Positions 1 to 61,721 of a stretch of DNA of 64,000 nucleotides are shown here, piece after piece; positions within the stretch are counted from its first letter, which is position 1, and every line of letters begins with the position of its first letter. The DNA comes from Elysia chlorotica. Taxonomy: Eukaryota; Mollusca; Gastropoda; Plakobranchidae. The position numbers and the translations under genes were made by a program. Location: contig RQTK01000969.1 of assembly GCA_003991915.1 (NCBI GenBank), positions 2,226 through 66,225 on the forward strand, in the 5' to 3' direction. The notes below the pieces were generated by a model. The model made no database searches, was not told where the DNA came from, and saw only the letters and a list, made by a program, of their open reading frames with translations.

Positions 1-81
<81 letters not shown>

Positions 82-110
82 GTATTATTAGTATTATTAT
101 CATTTTTATA
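1..110. repeat. ATT microsatellite
   Basis: The first 80 bases are perfect tta repeats, then the run decays with scattered substitutions. Confidence 0.99.
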
Positions 111-232
111 ATTATTATCCTCATTATCATTATAACTATAACTATTTTTATTATCATGATTATTTCATTATAAGATAAACCCAACACGAAAAGCACCCAC
201 TGATAGTGTTGAATGTGTTTGTTTTCCTCCAG

Positions 233-49244
<49,012 letters not shown>

Positions 49245-50125
49245 ACCTGGGGCGGGGCCGGGCTACCAACAGCGCTGACCTAAATCCGGACCTGGTTTCA
49301 TCAGCTGCTCTAGTGGCTGGCGCATTCAGTAGTTAACGTTTAATCCCAGCTCGGAGTAACACGATGTATCAATGGTTCTAATCAGTCGTATTACACGCCC
49401 AGGTAGGGTTGCAAGGGAAAAAGGGAGGGCTAGGTCAAAGTTATTGAATAGGATTTTGAGGCCCAACTCGTATCGCAAGGGAACAAGGGAGGGCTAGCTA
49501 AGATTGTTAGAGAAGATTTTTAATGCCTAAACAGAATGGCAGGGAACCAAGGCAAGACTGGAGGTATTCATGAAGATTACTTGGCCTAAGTAGTATCGCA
49601 AGAAAATAAGAGAAGACTAGAGTTATCGATCATAGTTTTTTTAGGCCTCAGAATCGCAAGGGAACAAAGGAAGACTAGCTCAGAGATATTAATGAATTTT
49701 GTGTAGGCCTAAATGATATCACAAGGAACCATGGGAAAACTAGATTTATTTTAGGCACTGATATGTTCACATCAGTTTGATAAAAGTGAGTTATAAAATT
49801 TCTAGCAAAATGTCGATTTGCAGAGGACGAAGTTATATTTATTAAATGGTGTTAATGATTAGATTTAGTGGTTATATTAATGTTTGTAAAATGTCTGAAC
49901 AATATTGTTTGACCATGTTAGTTCGAATTGTTTTATTTATTAGAGGGACACATTTGTTCTTGTGTGTTTTTTTAATTGTTATTTTATCTATCCTTTTAAC
50001 ATTGACACTCATATTTTACACAGGAGATTGCAATGAAATAGAAAGAAAACAGGAAAGAAGTTTTTTAAAACTCCACACACAATCTTTTGCTGAGATGCTA
50101 CAAATAAAAACTACAACTGTTTAAA
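49245..50125 (+). other. Probable 3' UTR of the PKD1-like gene
   Basis: AT-rich sequence follows the stop codon. An aataaa polyadenylation signal is visible at 50103-50108; others lie further on (for example 51467-51472), so the true end is uncertain. Confidence 0.5.
49398..49755. repeat. Degenerate tandem repeat in 3' UTR
   Basis: About six diverged units of 60-70 bp share taggcctaa, a tatcgcaagg-like box, gaacaagg and gactag. It lies about 150 bp after the stop codon. Confidence 0.7.
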
Positions 50126-51690
50126 GGCCTACTGGGTAATTGCACAACCACACAATTTTAAACAAGATTGAACTCTAGCGGGATTTTATACAGCGTTTCA
50201 TGGCTACGGTGTTATTGTTATTGTTGGAATTTTACAGTTTTCATCTAATCAAATTTTTATCACTATTATTTTGTAAGGTTTTACGAAATCCCGCCTCTTA
50301 ATATTAGTAATGTATTGTTTTTTTTATTGTGGTAAATGTAATTATCTCTTCAACATGCGATAACAGTTTTCCAATCAGTAGTTTTATGTTTTGTTATTTT
50401 TAAAAATCTTGAAATCACAAGGAAGAGACTATAATACTGTTGCAAAACCTAAAATAGCTACCATACCTAAATTATTGACAATATGTAAGATATTGACATT
50501 TTAGAACTAAAGATAATTATTCTCTTATCATGATCACATGTTCATCCTAAACTTAAATCTAGCTTTCTTTATTATACCCCAGTCTGCACAATTAGATTGA
50601 GTACACTTCTTATCTTTTTCCGATCTCAATATTTTTTACTTCCAGTATTCATTCGTAACCCCCTTTTTAAATATCACACTCTATAGCTCAGCACCCTTCT
50701 GGCGTCTCCAAACTTTTTAAAATTGTATCCTTTGATTATGTTTCCCACTACACTGATCTTTCAATGAATATCAAACTCCAGTTAGAGAATACATCCTTTG
50801 GTTTTGTTTGAAGCGGTATCGCGTGTTGTAGTCCGTATTGTGTCCTCGCATCGAACGATCGGAGCCGCGGTATATTCGTGTGGTCTCCGGGATAATGCTA
50901 AATTTCAACTCTTCCCTTCTTTCTCTTTGATACTCGTTTTACACTTTTGTCAGGTTAAAAAAAATAAATACCGTTTTTAAAATCTTTATAGATTCTTTTC
51001 ATCTTCATTTCCTTGAAAGACATAAGGGTTTTCTTTTCTTTGAATTCGGTAAGTTTATATTTATTTACGTTTACAGAAAAATTTCAAAGTTTTGATATCA
51101 TGAAACTGCCAAGCTTACCTTTTAAACTCAAATTTTAATGAACATTTGTTGATGTTGTCCTTTGGTAAGTTTCAAGGGAAATTGTTGGGACTTTTCATTA
51201 TAAAATTGCCAAGTTCACCTTTAAAAACAAAATGTTTAATACTGTGAGTTGTTTCTTTGATTAAAAAAATATTTTATTTTCCCATATCTGACTTGAAAGT
51301 AAAACAAACCCAAATCATTGATCCGTCCATGTGAAACCTTGATCTAATAATATTATTGCAGAATCGTGTTACTTTTTCAGGGCATACGTCCTCATACTTT
51401 GTTCGAGTTCGTTTCTCTACGTTTACATTCAGGTAGAACATATACAGTATCTTGTGAGTTTTTTCAAATAAAAGTTGGTAGTTGATACACTTATCATATT
51501 CTATTGTTCTATTAAGTTATTTGGTTTTGTTTCAAGCGATCATGTTCCCTTGTTGTTGTTTTCTGTCAGAAACTTTAAGGCCATTTGTTAGATTTTTTAC
51601 TTTTCAGAGTGAAGTAAAGACCTGTTTTTAGAGTAAGTCACTCAAAATTCGCCCTGACCTTTTCATTAAATATATTTGTGTTGTTTTTAT
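50126..51690. other. AT-rich flank after the gene
   Basis: No ORF with a recognisable domain; several aataaa words. Confidence 0.6.
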
Positions 51691-52085
51691 GTGACTTTCT
51701 TCTATTCAGTGTGTGTTGTCTTTCTATGTGACTGTTTTTCTATTCAGTGTGTGTTGTCTGTTTCTATGTGACTGTTTCTTCTATTCAGTGTGTGTTGTCT
51801 GTTTCTATGTGACTCTTTCTTCTATTCAGTATGTGTTTGCTCTTCATATGTGACTGTTTCTTCTATTCAGTGTGTGTTGTCTGTTTCTATGTGACTGTTT
51901 CTTCTATTCATAGTGTGTTGTCTGTTTCTATGTGACTGTTTCGTCTATTCAGTGTGTGTTGTCTGTTTCTATGTGACTGTTTCTTCTATTCAGTTTTTGG
52001 GGCTGTTTTATGAAATTGTTGCTTTTATTCAGTAAGTGTTGGCTGTTTCTATTCTTTATTATATCACGGTTACCTTATTCTATCC
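51690..52085. repeat. About 38-bp array
   Basis: Units of gtgtgttgtctgtttctatg with tgactgtttcttctattca, about nine copies, decaying toward the right. Confidence 0.95.
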
Positions 52086-52469
52086 ACTGTGTGTTGCTTG
52101 GATGTGTGTTGGTCATTGTTTATACGACTAAGTGTGTGTTTGCCTTTTCCAAGAATGATACATACAAGAAAGATAACCCAATTAATTATTTCTGTTTAAG
52201 AGGAAACAATTATTTCCCTTCATCAAACTGTTTTAAAGATGGCTAAACATTAATTTCTCAGAGCACAACATCTATAAAAATGAATGCAGTGAAAAGTTGT
52301 TTGTAAAGTAAAAAAATCAACCCATTCAGTTAACTATTTATAGGTTTACCGACTATTTGTAAATGGGGACAGCCGCTCTTTCCATGAGGGGTGAAGCTCG
52401 GATCTAGCTCTTTCTTCTCCTCTTTCTAGAGAGGGTCTTTATGGTGATAAAGATAGATTGCGGAGGGAC

Positions 52470-52477
<8 letters not shown>

Positions 52478-52550
<73 letters not shown>
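52478..52550. repeat. GA microsatellite with gaca tail
   Basis: (ga)n followed by (gaca)n at 52555-52570. Confidence 0.97.
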
Positions 52551-52555
<5 letters not shown>

Positions 52556-52875
52556 CAGACAGACAGACAAACAGACAAACACACAGAGAGACAGACATAC
52601 ACATAGACAGGTGAAATAGAATGGGCAAAAACAGGATAGACAGATGAAGGCCTAGAGACATGTAGAGAGACAGATAGAGGTATGGATAATAAAGAGAATC
52701 ACCGAGACCAAGAAAGAGTTAAGTTTACAAACCGATAGATAGATAGACCAATGCGGTTGTCTATACATGTACATGAGTTTTTCGCGGTAAACAAAAGAAC
52801 AAAGTTGTGGACACGGAATCTCCACGTAAACTGAGCCCCAGGTAAACAGGTGTCTGGACTCGCCACAGGTGTATA

Positions 52876-52991
52876 GATCTTGGGTCATAAGTACAACGTC
52901 GCCGTACCGTGCAGCTCGTCGTAAACCTTGTTGTTGGCATATCTTTAGATGAGAATGAACCTTACCACAGCGTTGTACTTATGAGACCAAA
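52876..52991. mobile_element. MITE-like element with terminal inverted repeats
   Basis: Starts ggtcataagtacaacg and ends cgttgtacttatgagacc, which are inverse complements with a small indel, about 115 bp apart. Related pieces are at 490-552 and 48473-48560. Confidence 0.6.
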
Positions 52992-53154
52992 TGGGTTATG
53001 TCTACGTCACAACAATATGTACGTCATACTAGTATTTACTATCTAGATGATTGTCTTTTGTGCTTGCATGAAGGTGGGGACAGGGGGTTGCTGAGGAAAA
53101 GGCAGAGCATGGATCACTGATGTCTACTCGCATTTTTATAAGTATGCAGAAGCA

Positions 53155-53990
53155 CGTAAGGGGAGGGGGGGAGTCTAATGGTAGAGCGTACGCCTTCTAA
53201 TCAGAAAGTATTGCGGATTCTCCGCTCTTACCGCCTTCTTTCTTTTCCAGCTGATTGGCTCGGTGACAGCACGTTGTGTTATGTAATCTTCCCCGGGTCT
53301 ATCCCATCGTCCCTTCACTCTCAAGGACCTTTTTTGAGAACGTATGAGACTTTCGCATAGGAGAATTGGCGTCGTTAACCAAAGACTGACAAAGTTACTG
53401 TACAGCCGTACACCTTATGTAGGAGAAAGCTCAGTCAATAGGGCGGTGGAATAAAAAAGGAGGAGGTCTCAAGTTTAATCCGTAGTTGAAATACCATCTC
53501 TCTCTCTGTCTGTCAATCTTTCTCTGTCAATCTCTTTCTCCTTCTCCCTTCCTCTGCCTCCCTCTCTCCCTCCCTTCCCCCTCCCCCCCCTCTCTCTCTC
53601 TCTCTCTCTCGCTCTCTCTGACGAGAAGGACACCATCCTTGCCATTACGCCATGTTATGCCTGATACTCCCTACTGGGAAAACCTAAATGCTGATAAAAA
53701 GATGTGTATACCACAGGGCGGACACTTGATGAGGTTCAAACCTAGGACCTTCTTCTAGTCAGTTCAGATTACTGACTAAACAAACACCTAGTCCTGTACA
53801 CCCCCACCTGACTTTAGTTGGACTATACCATCGACTTGCATACCAGCAGACTGTGGCTCAAATCAATCACTATTCTTTCATTACAATAACACTGATACAA
53901 CCGGTAGGAGACGAATCGGACACATTCAATTTCAAGCTATCGTTGATTTTGAACCAAAGACCGCCGGATTGTGAGACAATGGCGCTACCC
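53155..53990. mobile_element. Cluster of degraded tRNA-like SINE heads
   Basis: Pieces at 53170-53225 (ctaatggtagagcgtacgcc), 53430-53495 (gctcagtcaatagggcgg) and, on the minus strand, 53915-53990 (ggtagcgccattgtctcac). A CT tract separates them. Confidence 0.45.
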
Positions 53991-55115
53991 CGCTCTAAGT
54001 GCGGCGTGTGTCCCAGTCCCAGCGTGTTGATCTGTCACCGACATGTCCCCAGATCATGTCGGAGATCACGTGACTCATTTATTATGTTACCTACCTGTAC
54101 TGTGCGCACCTATCAGCAGCTCTTGCGTTCATCACCTTCTCTTCTTTTATGTTTTTTTGACTCTCAGCTCTAGCCCTTTAACATTACTGTGCATAAAAGC
54201 CGACACTCTACGCTTATAAAGAACGTTGTTGAAAGGAAGCCTTGTTTTGATGGAGTTCCTTTAGTTGTATATCTGTACGAACTTTTCCTGCTATATTGGA
54301 GCATGACTGTGTTTTCGCAAGTTGTTTCAATTTCTTTTAAGAGAAAACATAATGCACGCTATTTACGTCAGTTTTTTGCCGTGATAATTCATAAAATATT
54401 ATAGATATCTAGCATACTAAAACCTGCTCTGAGATGTAAGTTGTGGTGAAGTGAGATATGATGCATAAAGCTTCTAGCGGCACAGCATGAAAGGAGATCG
54501 TCTTACCAAGAATTGTTTTAGCTAATTATGGTTCCTACGACTTTGGACTGCATGAAGGAACATTCTTCGAAATCAATGTCTGAATCAGGTGAGATTTGCC
54601 AAATAATGTAGACCATAGACCAAGTACATGAACAGGAGCTGTGCTGCTGGTGCGAATGTGAACGGATTTTCCCATAGTTTCTCCATATGATCATGCACTG
54701 TAAAGAATTGTCTTCTCTTGCAGATTTGTAACAATAGCCTAAAATAATGCCTTGTATAATTTTCAATTATTTAACATTTTCACAATTAAATACAATAAAA
54801 AAAAACAATAACTCATAAAGCAGTCATCAGCTTTAAATGACTAGACAAAAAATCAAACAAGGTTTGGATTTGATACCCTAAGTTAATGACCAATTTTCTT
54901 TCTATTCAGTTTTCAACTAACTCAGGCGTGCCGACTTGTAACGACAAAAAGCGAGTCATTTTCACGCATATTGCTTACACATGTACAGTGTATGTTCTTC
55001 TCTGCGACGGGGGGCTAAATATTGTCAAAAAAAGTGAATAGAAATGTCTTCCTTCCAAGTGCGCAATGTCTTTGGAAGAAAAACAAAAGATCAAATCTAA
55101 AGGAACCCCTAACAT
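53991..55115. other. No gene seen
   Basis: Mixed AT-rich sequence; short ORFs only. Confidence 0.6.

Positions 55116-55180
<65 letters not shown>
55116..55180. repeat. GA microsatellite
   Basis: Near-pure ga. Confidence 0.98.
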
Positions 55181-55185
<5 letters not shown>

Positions 55186-55434
55186 GAGAGGAAATGAAGA
55201 GAGGAGGGAAGAGAAAAAGAACGTTGGTTGTTACACATTTTATAAAGAGGCCCGGGCTTCAACAAAAAGCAGCCATAAATTAAAGTGGTGAGCGGATTTT
55301 TCACCATGTTATATTTACTCGTGGTAAGGGCCTATAGCCATGGCGTCCTCGTAGCATATGTTTTTTTTTTTGCCAAGTCCACCTTCCGGTCATTGCTTCT
55401 TCTGTTGTACTGTATTTCTATACTTCTATCTTTT

Positions 55435-55449
55435 TTCCTCTCCCTCTCT

Positions 55450-55487
<38 letters not shown>

Positions 55488-55798
55488 TTTTTGTTTACCT
55501 TGGGCCTTTGCCTGCCATTATCTGTATTATGATAATAACATTATTTTCTGTTTTCATTCAATACCTCGAAAATATCTAATCGGTTTTTGGATAAACTATT
55601 CTCTCCTGTTTTTGTACCTCAGTCCTCACCTTACTCTGAAACACAATACACACTACCATACAATAAAACCATTGCTTTCGTCCTGTGTCTGTCATTTACC
55701 TCCATCTTTGTGTATGATTAATTACCTCTTCCAAATTCCAAACATTCTCTCTCTTTTCCTCTCTGCCCCCGCTCGCTTTTCTCTATCTCTATTTCTTT

Positions 55799-55830
<32 letters not shown>

Positions 55831-55847
55831 GTCTCTGTCTATCTCTG

Positions 55848-55890
<43 letters not shown>

Positions 55891-55905
55891 TTCTCTCTCT
55901 CAACT
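55435..55905. repeat. CT-rich microsatellite stretches
   Basis: (ct)n at 55450-55488 and 55740-55905, with ctgt interruptions. Confidence 0.95.
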
Positions 55906-56229
55906 GTGTTGATGCACTACGAAGACAAGGCATTGCATAAACTATTATGATAGATTCACCTGCTATGACCGCTTTTCCTCCTTGCCTTAAACACGGTGTA
56001 GCCTTTATCATAAGCGTTGGTTGACAGTACACTAGAACGACAATGCCTGGTGCTACAACAATGCCAGAACCAGCAATTCCACCAGCCTCCAGAGTGTTAG
56101 CATTATTTAAGTCTAAAAGGGTAAAACAGTGCTTTCAATTATTTTCTGTATGAAGATGGCAGGGTTTGCTTTAATCACTAACAAAGGAAAGGCTTGGACA
56201 TTTGCACCGTGTCTGGACCTGGACGTTGG

Positions 56230-56674
56230 TGCTATGAGTTTCTCTGTTTCTCTCTGTCTTGATCTCTCTGTCTCTCTCTCTCTCTCTGTCTATTTCTATC
56301 TCTCTCTGTCTCTCTCTATCTCTGTATCTATGTCGCTCTCTGTCTTTGTTTGTCTTTGTCTCTCTCTCTGTCTTTGTTTCTCTCTCTCTCTATCCCTGTC
56401 TCTCTGTCTCTCCCTGTCTCTATCTCTGTCTCTGTCTCTCTGTCTCTGTCTCTTTGTCTCTATCTCTATCTCTCCGTCTCTCTCTCTATCTCTCTCTTTA
56501 TCTCTGTCTCTCCCTCACTCTATCTCTCACTATCTCCGTCTCTCTCTATCTCTCTGTCTCTATCTCTGTCTCTCTCTCATTCTCTCTCTCTGCCTCTCTC
56601 TCTATCTCTGTCTTTCCGTCTCTCTGTCTCTCTGTCTTTGTCTCTCTCTCTGTCTCTATCTCTGGCTCTCTCTG

Positions 56675-56727
<53 letters not shown>

Positions 56728-56735
56728 CACTCTCT
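56230..56735. repeat. Long imperfect CT/CTGT tract
   Basis: About 500 bp of ctct, ctgt, ctat words; the Ser/Leu ORFs it creates are not genes. Confidence 0.97.
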
Positions 56736-57640
56736 TGAATGTTTGAGGCCCGTCTGTACAACAAGACAGGATGAAAATAATAAAGACCTCGCCATCTACA
56801 AGATTATCAGAGATGACCTAACCATGACAGTGAGGCACGGACTTTTCTGCCCGCTCATTGGATCCGTGATTCTAGGGCATAGCGATGATTGGACGCCGAT
56901 GTAGATCTAACTATTAGTCAACCTAACGACCCTACCGTCACCGTCCTCTGTAAGGGTCCGTTATCACAACGCCTGTACCGGACACAGATGGACGATGTCT
57001 GGACATGGCCCCTGTGTAATGACCTGCGGTCAGTGTGCGACCAGTAGTGACCAGGGCTGACCCCCAGGACTCGCTAATCTGTCCTACCGCTGCACCAGGC
57101 ATGTCTATGGTGTGGGTGAGACTCTCACGGACAGAAACTGCGCTCGCTCTCTGATGTCGAAGGCTGTGATGGTAACAATGCGATGTGCTTATCTGGGGCT
57201 CTGTTGTTCTCTGTCTCTCTATCTCTCTCTCTGTGTCTCTCTCTCTCTGTCTCTCTCTCGATTTAATCTCACTCCCTCCCGTATCCTTTCTATCTCTTCT
57301 ACTTGTTTCCTAGCTCTGTCTGTCTTTGTATCTCTGCCTCTGTCGCTATCTCTGTCTCCCGATCATCATCTTTCAATCTTTACCTCTCTCTTCTCCTCTT
57401 GTTTCCATCTGAACATATTATTTTACACTCTCCATCATTGTCGCTATTTATCACTCTTTTTACCTTGTTGCCTGACTGAGAGCCTTTTTCGGTCTGTGCC
57501 TGTTATCCCTTTACTGTACTGATGGTCTCCAATACAATATTCCCCTCACGCCCCCACTACATGTCTGCCCTACATTGTCTTCGCGTCACTCCCACAACTG
57601 TATCACTGTATCACAATTTACAATTCCTCATCCCGCCTCC
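56736..57640. other. Unassigned, partly GC-richer block
   Basis: The region 56740-57180 is more GC-rich than its flanks and has short open stretches, but no consistent exon; CT tracts follow. Confidence 0.4.
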
Positions 57641-57644
57641 ACTC

Positions 57645-57726
57645 TCTCCCTCCCTCTCTCTCTGTCTGTCTGCCTGTCTGTCTGTCTGTCTCTGTCTCTT
57701 TTTGTCTCTGTCTCTCTCTCTCTGTC

Positions 57727-57775
<49 letters not shown>
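57645..57775. repeat. CT/CTGT microsatellite
   Basis: (ct)n with ctgt and a pure end run. Confidence 0.97.
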
Positions 57776-57778
<3 letters not shown>

Positions 57779-59020
57779 CACAGACATTCCACTCTGTGTG
57801 TAACTATTTGACATTTGTCGCCCCTTGCCACTCCGCTAAATTACCTGCCCCTTGCCCCCTTGTCTCCCTGTCTCTGGCTTCGTGCAATGGTTGTGTTTTT
57901 TACACATTTTGTTTTGTGCCATCACCCTTTGGATAACATACCTTTCTGTTACTTTTATACACATTATTATTCCACATAATGGCTAGAACATTAAGCCATG
58001 GGGAACCAAGGTGAAGATACTGTATGGAGCACTGATGACATTGCCTCCTTTAAAGCACAACTACTTTTTTCCAATGCCGAGATAGATGTATATAGTTGAA
58101 TGTTATTGTAAGAAAGCAGAGGCAAAGAGCAAGAGGCAGAAAAATATAAAGATGGAGGGGAAATATAGAGAGACACAAGGGCGACATTTCTCCCTGTAAA
58201 CCACAAATACTTTTTCCGCTGTCGAGATAGACGTAGTTGAAGATAATGGTAAGTACGCAGACAAGTGCGAAGAGGCAAATAACAGGGCTTATCAGACAAC
58301 CTAATCCAGCACTAAAGTCTACAAGCTAATCTGGGAATAATGGGCCCTAAGGCCGTAGCAGTAGCGGCAGAAGCACGGTTCACAGGAGACAAGAGGCTGA
58401 TCCTAGGCCTACATCTCTAGCGGTCCGGGATCGACGAGGTTTAAACCGTTTATCGTGGCCGACTCACCGAGTCATCGTACCTGTAGTTTAGATTTCAGGC
58501 TACTAAACGGTTTGTATCATGTGCAGAGCTCCTGTTGAAATAACACAACATCCTGCATACAGTTGGGACAACTAGTCGGATAAGCAGTTTGTTCAAATAA
58601 AGCTAGGAAGCGTTTTTTACTTGCAATGCGATTATTTCTATAAATGCAAGCAACTTCACGAGAACAGAATAAGTGCTACTTATTTACATAATTTACAATG
58701 GACCAGAACTTTCGGATATTTATAGAAACAATATTCCAGGTAAAGAACAAGATCTTTGGTGATTGATGAATAAAATTTGTTTTAATGTAACATGTTCAGC
58801 GGAATATCTTGACTACCCCCATAAAGAAAGAAAAACAACCATCATTCAAAGAAAATCTAAACCATGTATCTATTTTCTTTAAATAAAAAAAAACCCAAAC
58901 AAAAAGCAAACAGTTAATCATGACACTTTTTTCAGAAATAAGTTTGTTTTTGTGGTAAAGATAACAATGACTACATGAGCCACACCAATAGAAACAACAA
59001 TAAGACTATTTTGAACTTGT
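57776..59020. other. No gene seen
   Basis: A diverged direct repeat (58060-58115 and 58210-58260, cgagatagacgtag) is present; otherwise AT-rich. An aac/aat-rich patch follows at 59025-59160. Confidence 0.6.
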
Positions 59021-59245
59021 TATAATGATAATAATGATAAGAAACAACAACAAAGATGTCAACAACGAGAATAACAATGATTACGTTGAAAATTGGAGCA
59101 ACAATAAATACAATAACACCAACTACAACTACAGCAACTACGACTTCAGCAATAATACCAACGACGGTCTCCAGTTGACTTTAATCTTATCGATAAGAAA
59201 GCCGGATTACATAAAATAGCGTTAATGATGTAAGAGTTCTTGATT

Positions 59246-59450
59246 CACGAAGTGGCACAGGGGGTTACAGCATGCGCCTTTCATTCACCAGGTCTCCGGT
59301 TCAATCCCTAAACCATGTCTTCTCTCCTGCTGGTTGGTCGGTGTCAGTATTGTGTGACTACCTGAGTCAGAAATTCTGATATTTCTTACGTATGGTAGCA
59401 CATAAAATCGTCTGACGTAAGTTTTGGGACTCGTTCACGATACATGACAG
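59246..59450 (+). mobile_element. tRNA-derived SINE, plus strand
   Basis: Head with A box-like gtggcacagggggttacagc and B box ccggttcaatccc, body with cgtctgacgtaagttttggg. Confidence 0.7.
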
Positions 59451-59785
59451 TTGATGACAATGTGCGTGAAGAAAACAACATATCGAACCAACCCAATCAA
59501 TAAGTAGCAGTAAAAACGATCACAGGAAACCTTAATAATCCTTACGTCAAATTCTTTTTTTCTCCCCCAGGTCTTTTACCCCTGTGACATTAAACAATGC
59601 ATGACGCAAGTGATTTAGCTTGACAAGTAAAACAAAACATTTGGGCGGCCGGAATGACAAGGAGTCAAACAGACGAGTTGTCCAATCTGAAATATTTCTG
59701 TGGATTTAATCTAGAGGTGTACACGCCCCATCTGTGGATTAATTTCAGTACAAGGAATCTCAGCCACATGATTGAGATCTATGCT

Positions 59786-59990
59786 GGGGACAACTGTTCC
59801 AGTTCTCTATGGCTAAAGACTGCGACACTAAGATTCTGCCAACTGTTCTAGTTCTCTATGGCTAAAGGCTGCGACACTAAGATTCTGCCCATTGTTCTAG
59901 TTCTCTATGGCTAAAGGCTGCGACACTAAGATTCTGCCAATTGTTCTAGTTCTCTATGGCTAAAGACTGCGACACTAAGATTCTGCCAAG
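59786..59990 (+). repeat. About 50-bp array, four copies, over a start codon
   Basis: Units of gttctagttctctatggcta with aagactgcgacactaagattctgcc. Each holds atggctaaag; the last merges into the candidate coding exon at 59956. Confidence 0.96.
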
Positions 59991-60120
59991 ACTCGGCTCT
60001 GAGGATGCATACTGGGCCCCCGTCAGGCGCAAGTCGGCTGGATTAGCAGCACCCCGACTGTTCCAGGGATTTTTAGTTGTGTTTGTGTTGTCAGTTTGTG
60101 CAGCTGATCCAAGCGAAGCG
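59956..60120 (+). CDS. Candidate first coding exon with signal peptide
   Basis: The ORF starts at ATG 59956, just after an in-frame TAG (59947-59949), and runs 55 codons to a donor gcg|gtatgt at 60121. Sequence is GC-rich like the PKD1-like exons. After a basic stretch (PVRRKSAGLAAPR) comes a hydrophobic core LFQGFLVVFVLSVCAA, as in a signal peptide or anchor. No second exon was found in the last 3.9 kb, so the gene would run off the window. Confidence 0.5.
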
Positions 60121-60807
60121 GTATGTCACTGTAAATAGAATAATAGTTTTTGTAGAAAGTCATTTTTGTTAAAAAATAAATTACGGCATAATTTTACTGG
60201 ACCAAGAAAAAATATACGTATCTGCTGACCTTTTGAGTTTTCTTTATTGCCGCATTATATCTTTGCTAAATCTATGATCTGCAATTCTAAACCGAGATAT
60301 ATACTCCAAAGACCCTGTTTAATTTGAAAAAAGCAACAACAAACAAACAAGAAAAATAAAACCCTCATATATAGATCAACCCCCAGGAAGAAAGGGAGAG
60401 AAAGAGAGATAGAGTGAATAACATGGGCAGGAAGACAGCGAACAAGTATTGCATGGGAAGAAGAGAAAGCTGGCGTGCTAATATATAGATAAGTAGATAG
60501 ATAGAAAGAGTGAGACTAAAAGAAACCGAGAAAGAGAGAGAGAGAGAAAAGGAAAAGAGAGAGAGGGAGATGTTTATATTTATGATGCCATTTTTTTAGA
60601 AAGATTGATAGAATCGTACATGATAGGCTCTCACAAAAGTTTCCAATTTAGTGCTTTTATATAGTTAATAGTCTCCATTTGTGAGTGTAGTAAATTAGTA
60701 CTGTCATACAACACAATTTATATGACTATCAATCCGTCTATCTAATTATAAATTTATCTATCTATCCAAAAATATATATAAATAGATAGATAGAAAGAGA
60801 GAGACAA

Positions 60808-60838
<31 letters not shown>

Positions 60839-61095
60839 AGTTTGTTGAATCTAAAGAGTACACTAAAGTATTTTTGTGACATGTTAAAGACGAGTTCAAA
60901 CGCTCCACCCAATCCTTTGCATTTAAATTTATGTAATGAATTGGTTGTAGGGGGGCTATAAATCTGTCATGGCTGCTTTTCTTTTCTTTTTCCCAATTAA
61001 AAATATTACTCTCTGACTTAAACACGTAAATATAGTAGTTGATATATGAATAGATAATTTGAAATAATTAATGTATATCTATACGCATAATTATA
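60121..61095. other. AT-rich, GA patches
   Basis: ga-rich patches at 60390-60560 and a pure run at 60817-60838. No gene seen. Confidence 0.6.
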
Positions 61096-61104
61096 CTGAT
61101 ATAT

Positions 61105-61113
61105 AGATAGATG

Positions 61114-61154
<41 letters not shown>

Positions 61155-61225
61155 ACAGGTAGATAGATAGATGAATATGTAGATAGGTAAATAGATAGAT
61201 AGATAAATAGATAGATAGATAGATG

Positions 61226-61262
<37 letters not shown>

Positions 61263-61286
61263 GTAGATAGATAGATAGATAAATAG

Positions 61287-61331
<45 letters not shown>
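61105..61331. repeat. GATA microsatellite
   Basis: More than 50 gata units with few interruptions. Confidence 0.99.
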
Positions 61332-61332
<1 letters not shown>

Positions 61333-61443
61333 TTATCTTACAATACACTGTGTCGCCGTAAATATAATCATCGAGGTAATCTAGCAGAATTTAATCAAAG
61401 TAAGGAAGCTTTGCTCTATCCGGCTATCTCTGAAAAAGACAAC

Positions 61444-61721
61444 CCCTGATTACGTAGCTTTGGTTTATACACGTTACGAAATGCAGTAATCTAAACAAGC
61501 CAAAAAATAAATGTTTAATACAAAAAGAAACAACGACGAACACCAATAACTCAAGAATAAAAACGCCATTTTAAAAGGGGAGCCCTGATTGTGTAGCTTT
61601 GGTTTATACACGTTACGAAATGCAGTAATCTAAACAAGCCAAAAAATAAATGTTTAATACAAAAAGAAACAACGACGAACACCAATAACTCAAGAATAAA
61701 AACGCCATTTTAAAAGGGGAG
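61444..61721. repeat. 139-bp tandem duplication
   Basis: Two almost identical copies of ccctgattacgtagctttgg ... taaaaggggag. Confidence 0.97.

Noticed and set aside
56129..56904. Ser/Leu-rich ORFs of up to 205 codons
   Set aside because: Translations of CT/CTGT microsatellite.
57080..57170. Possible Cys-containing exon (L-S-Y-R-C-T-R-H-V)
   Set aside because: A short open stretch with a gtaaca-like donor, but no acceptor, no partner exon and no clear domain.
59654..59851. ORF of 65 codons before the signal-peptide exon
   Set aside because: No recognised motif, ends inside the 50-bp array; more likely 5' flank or UTR.
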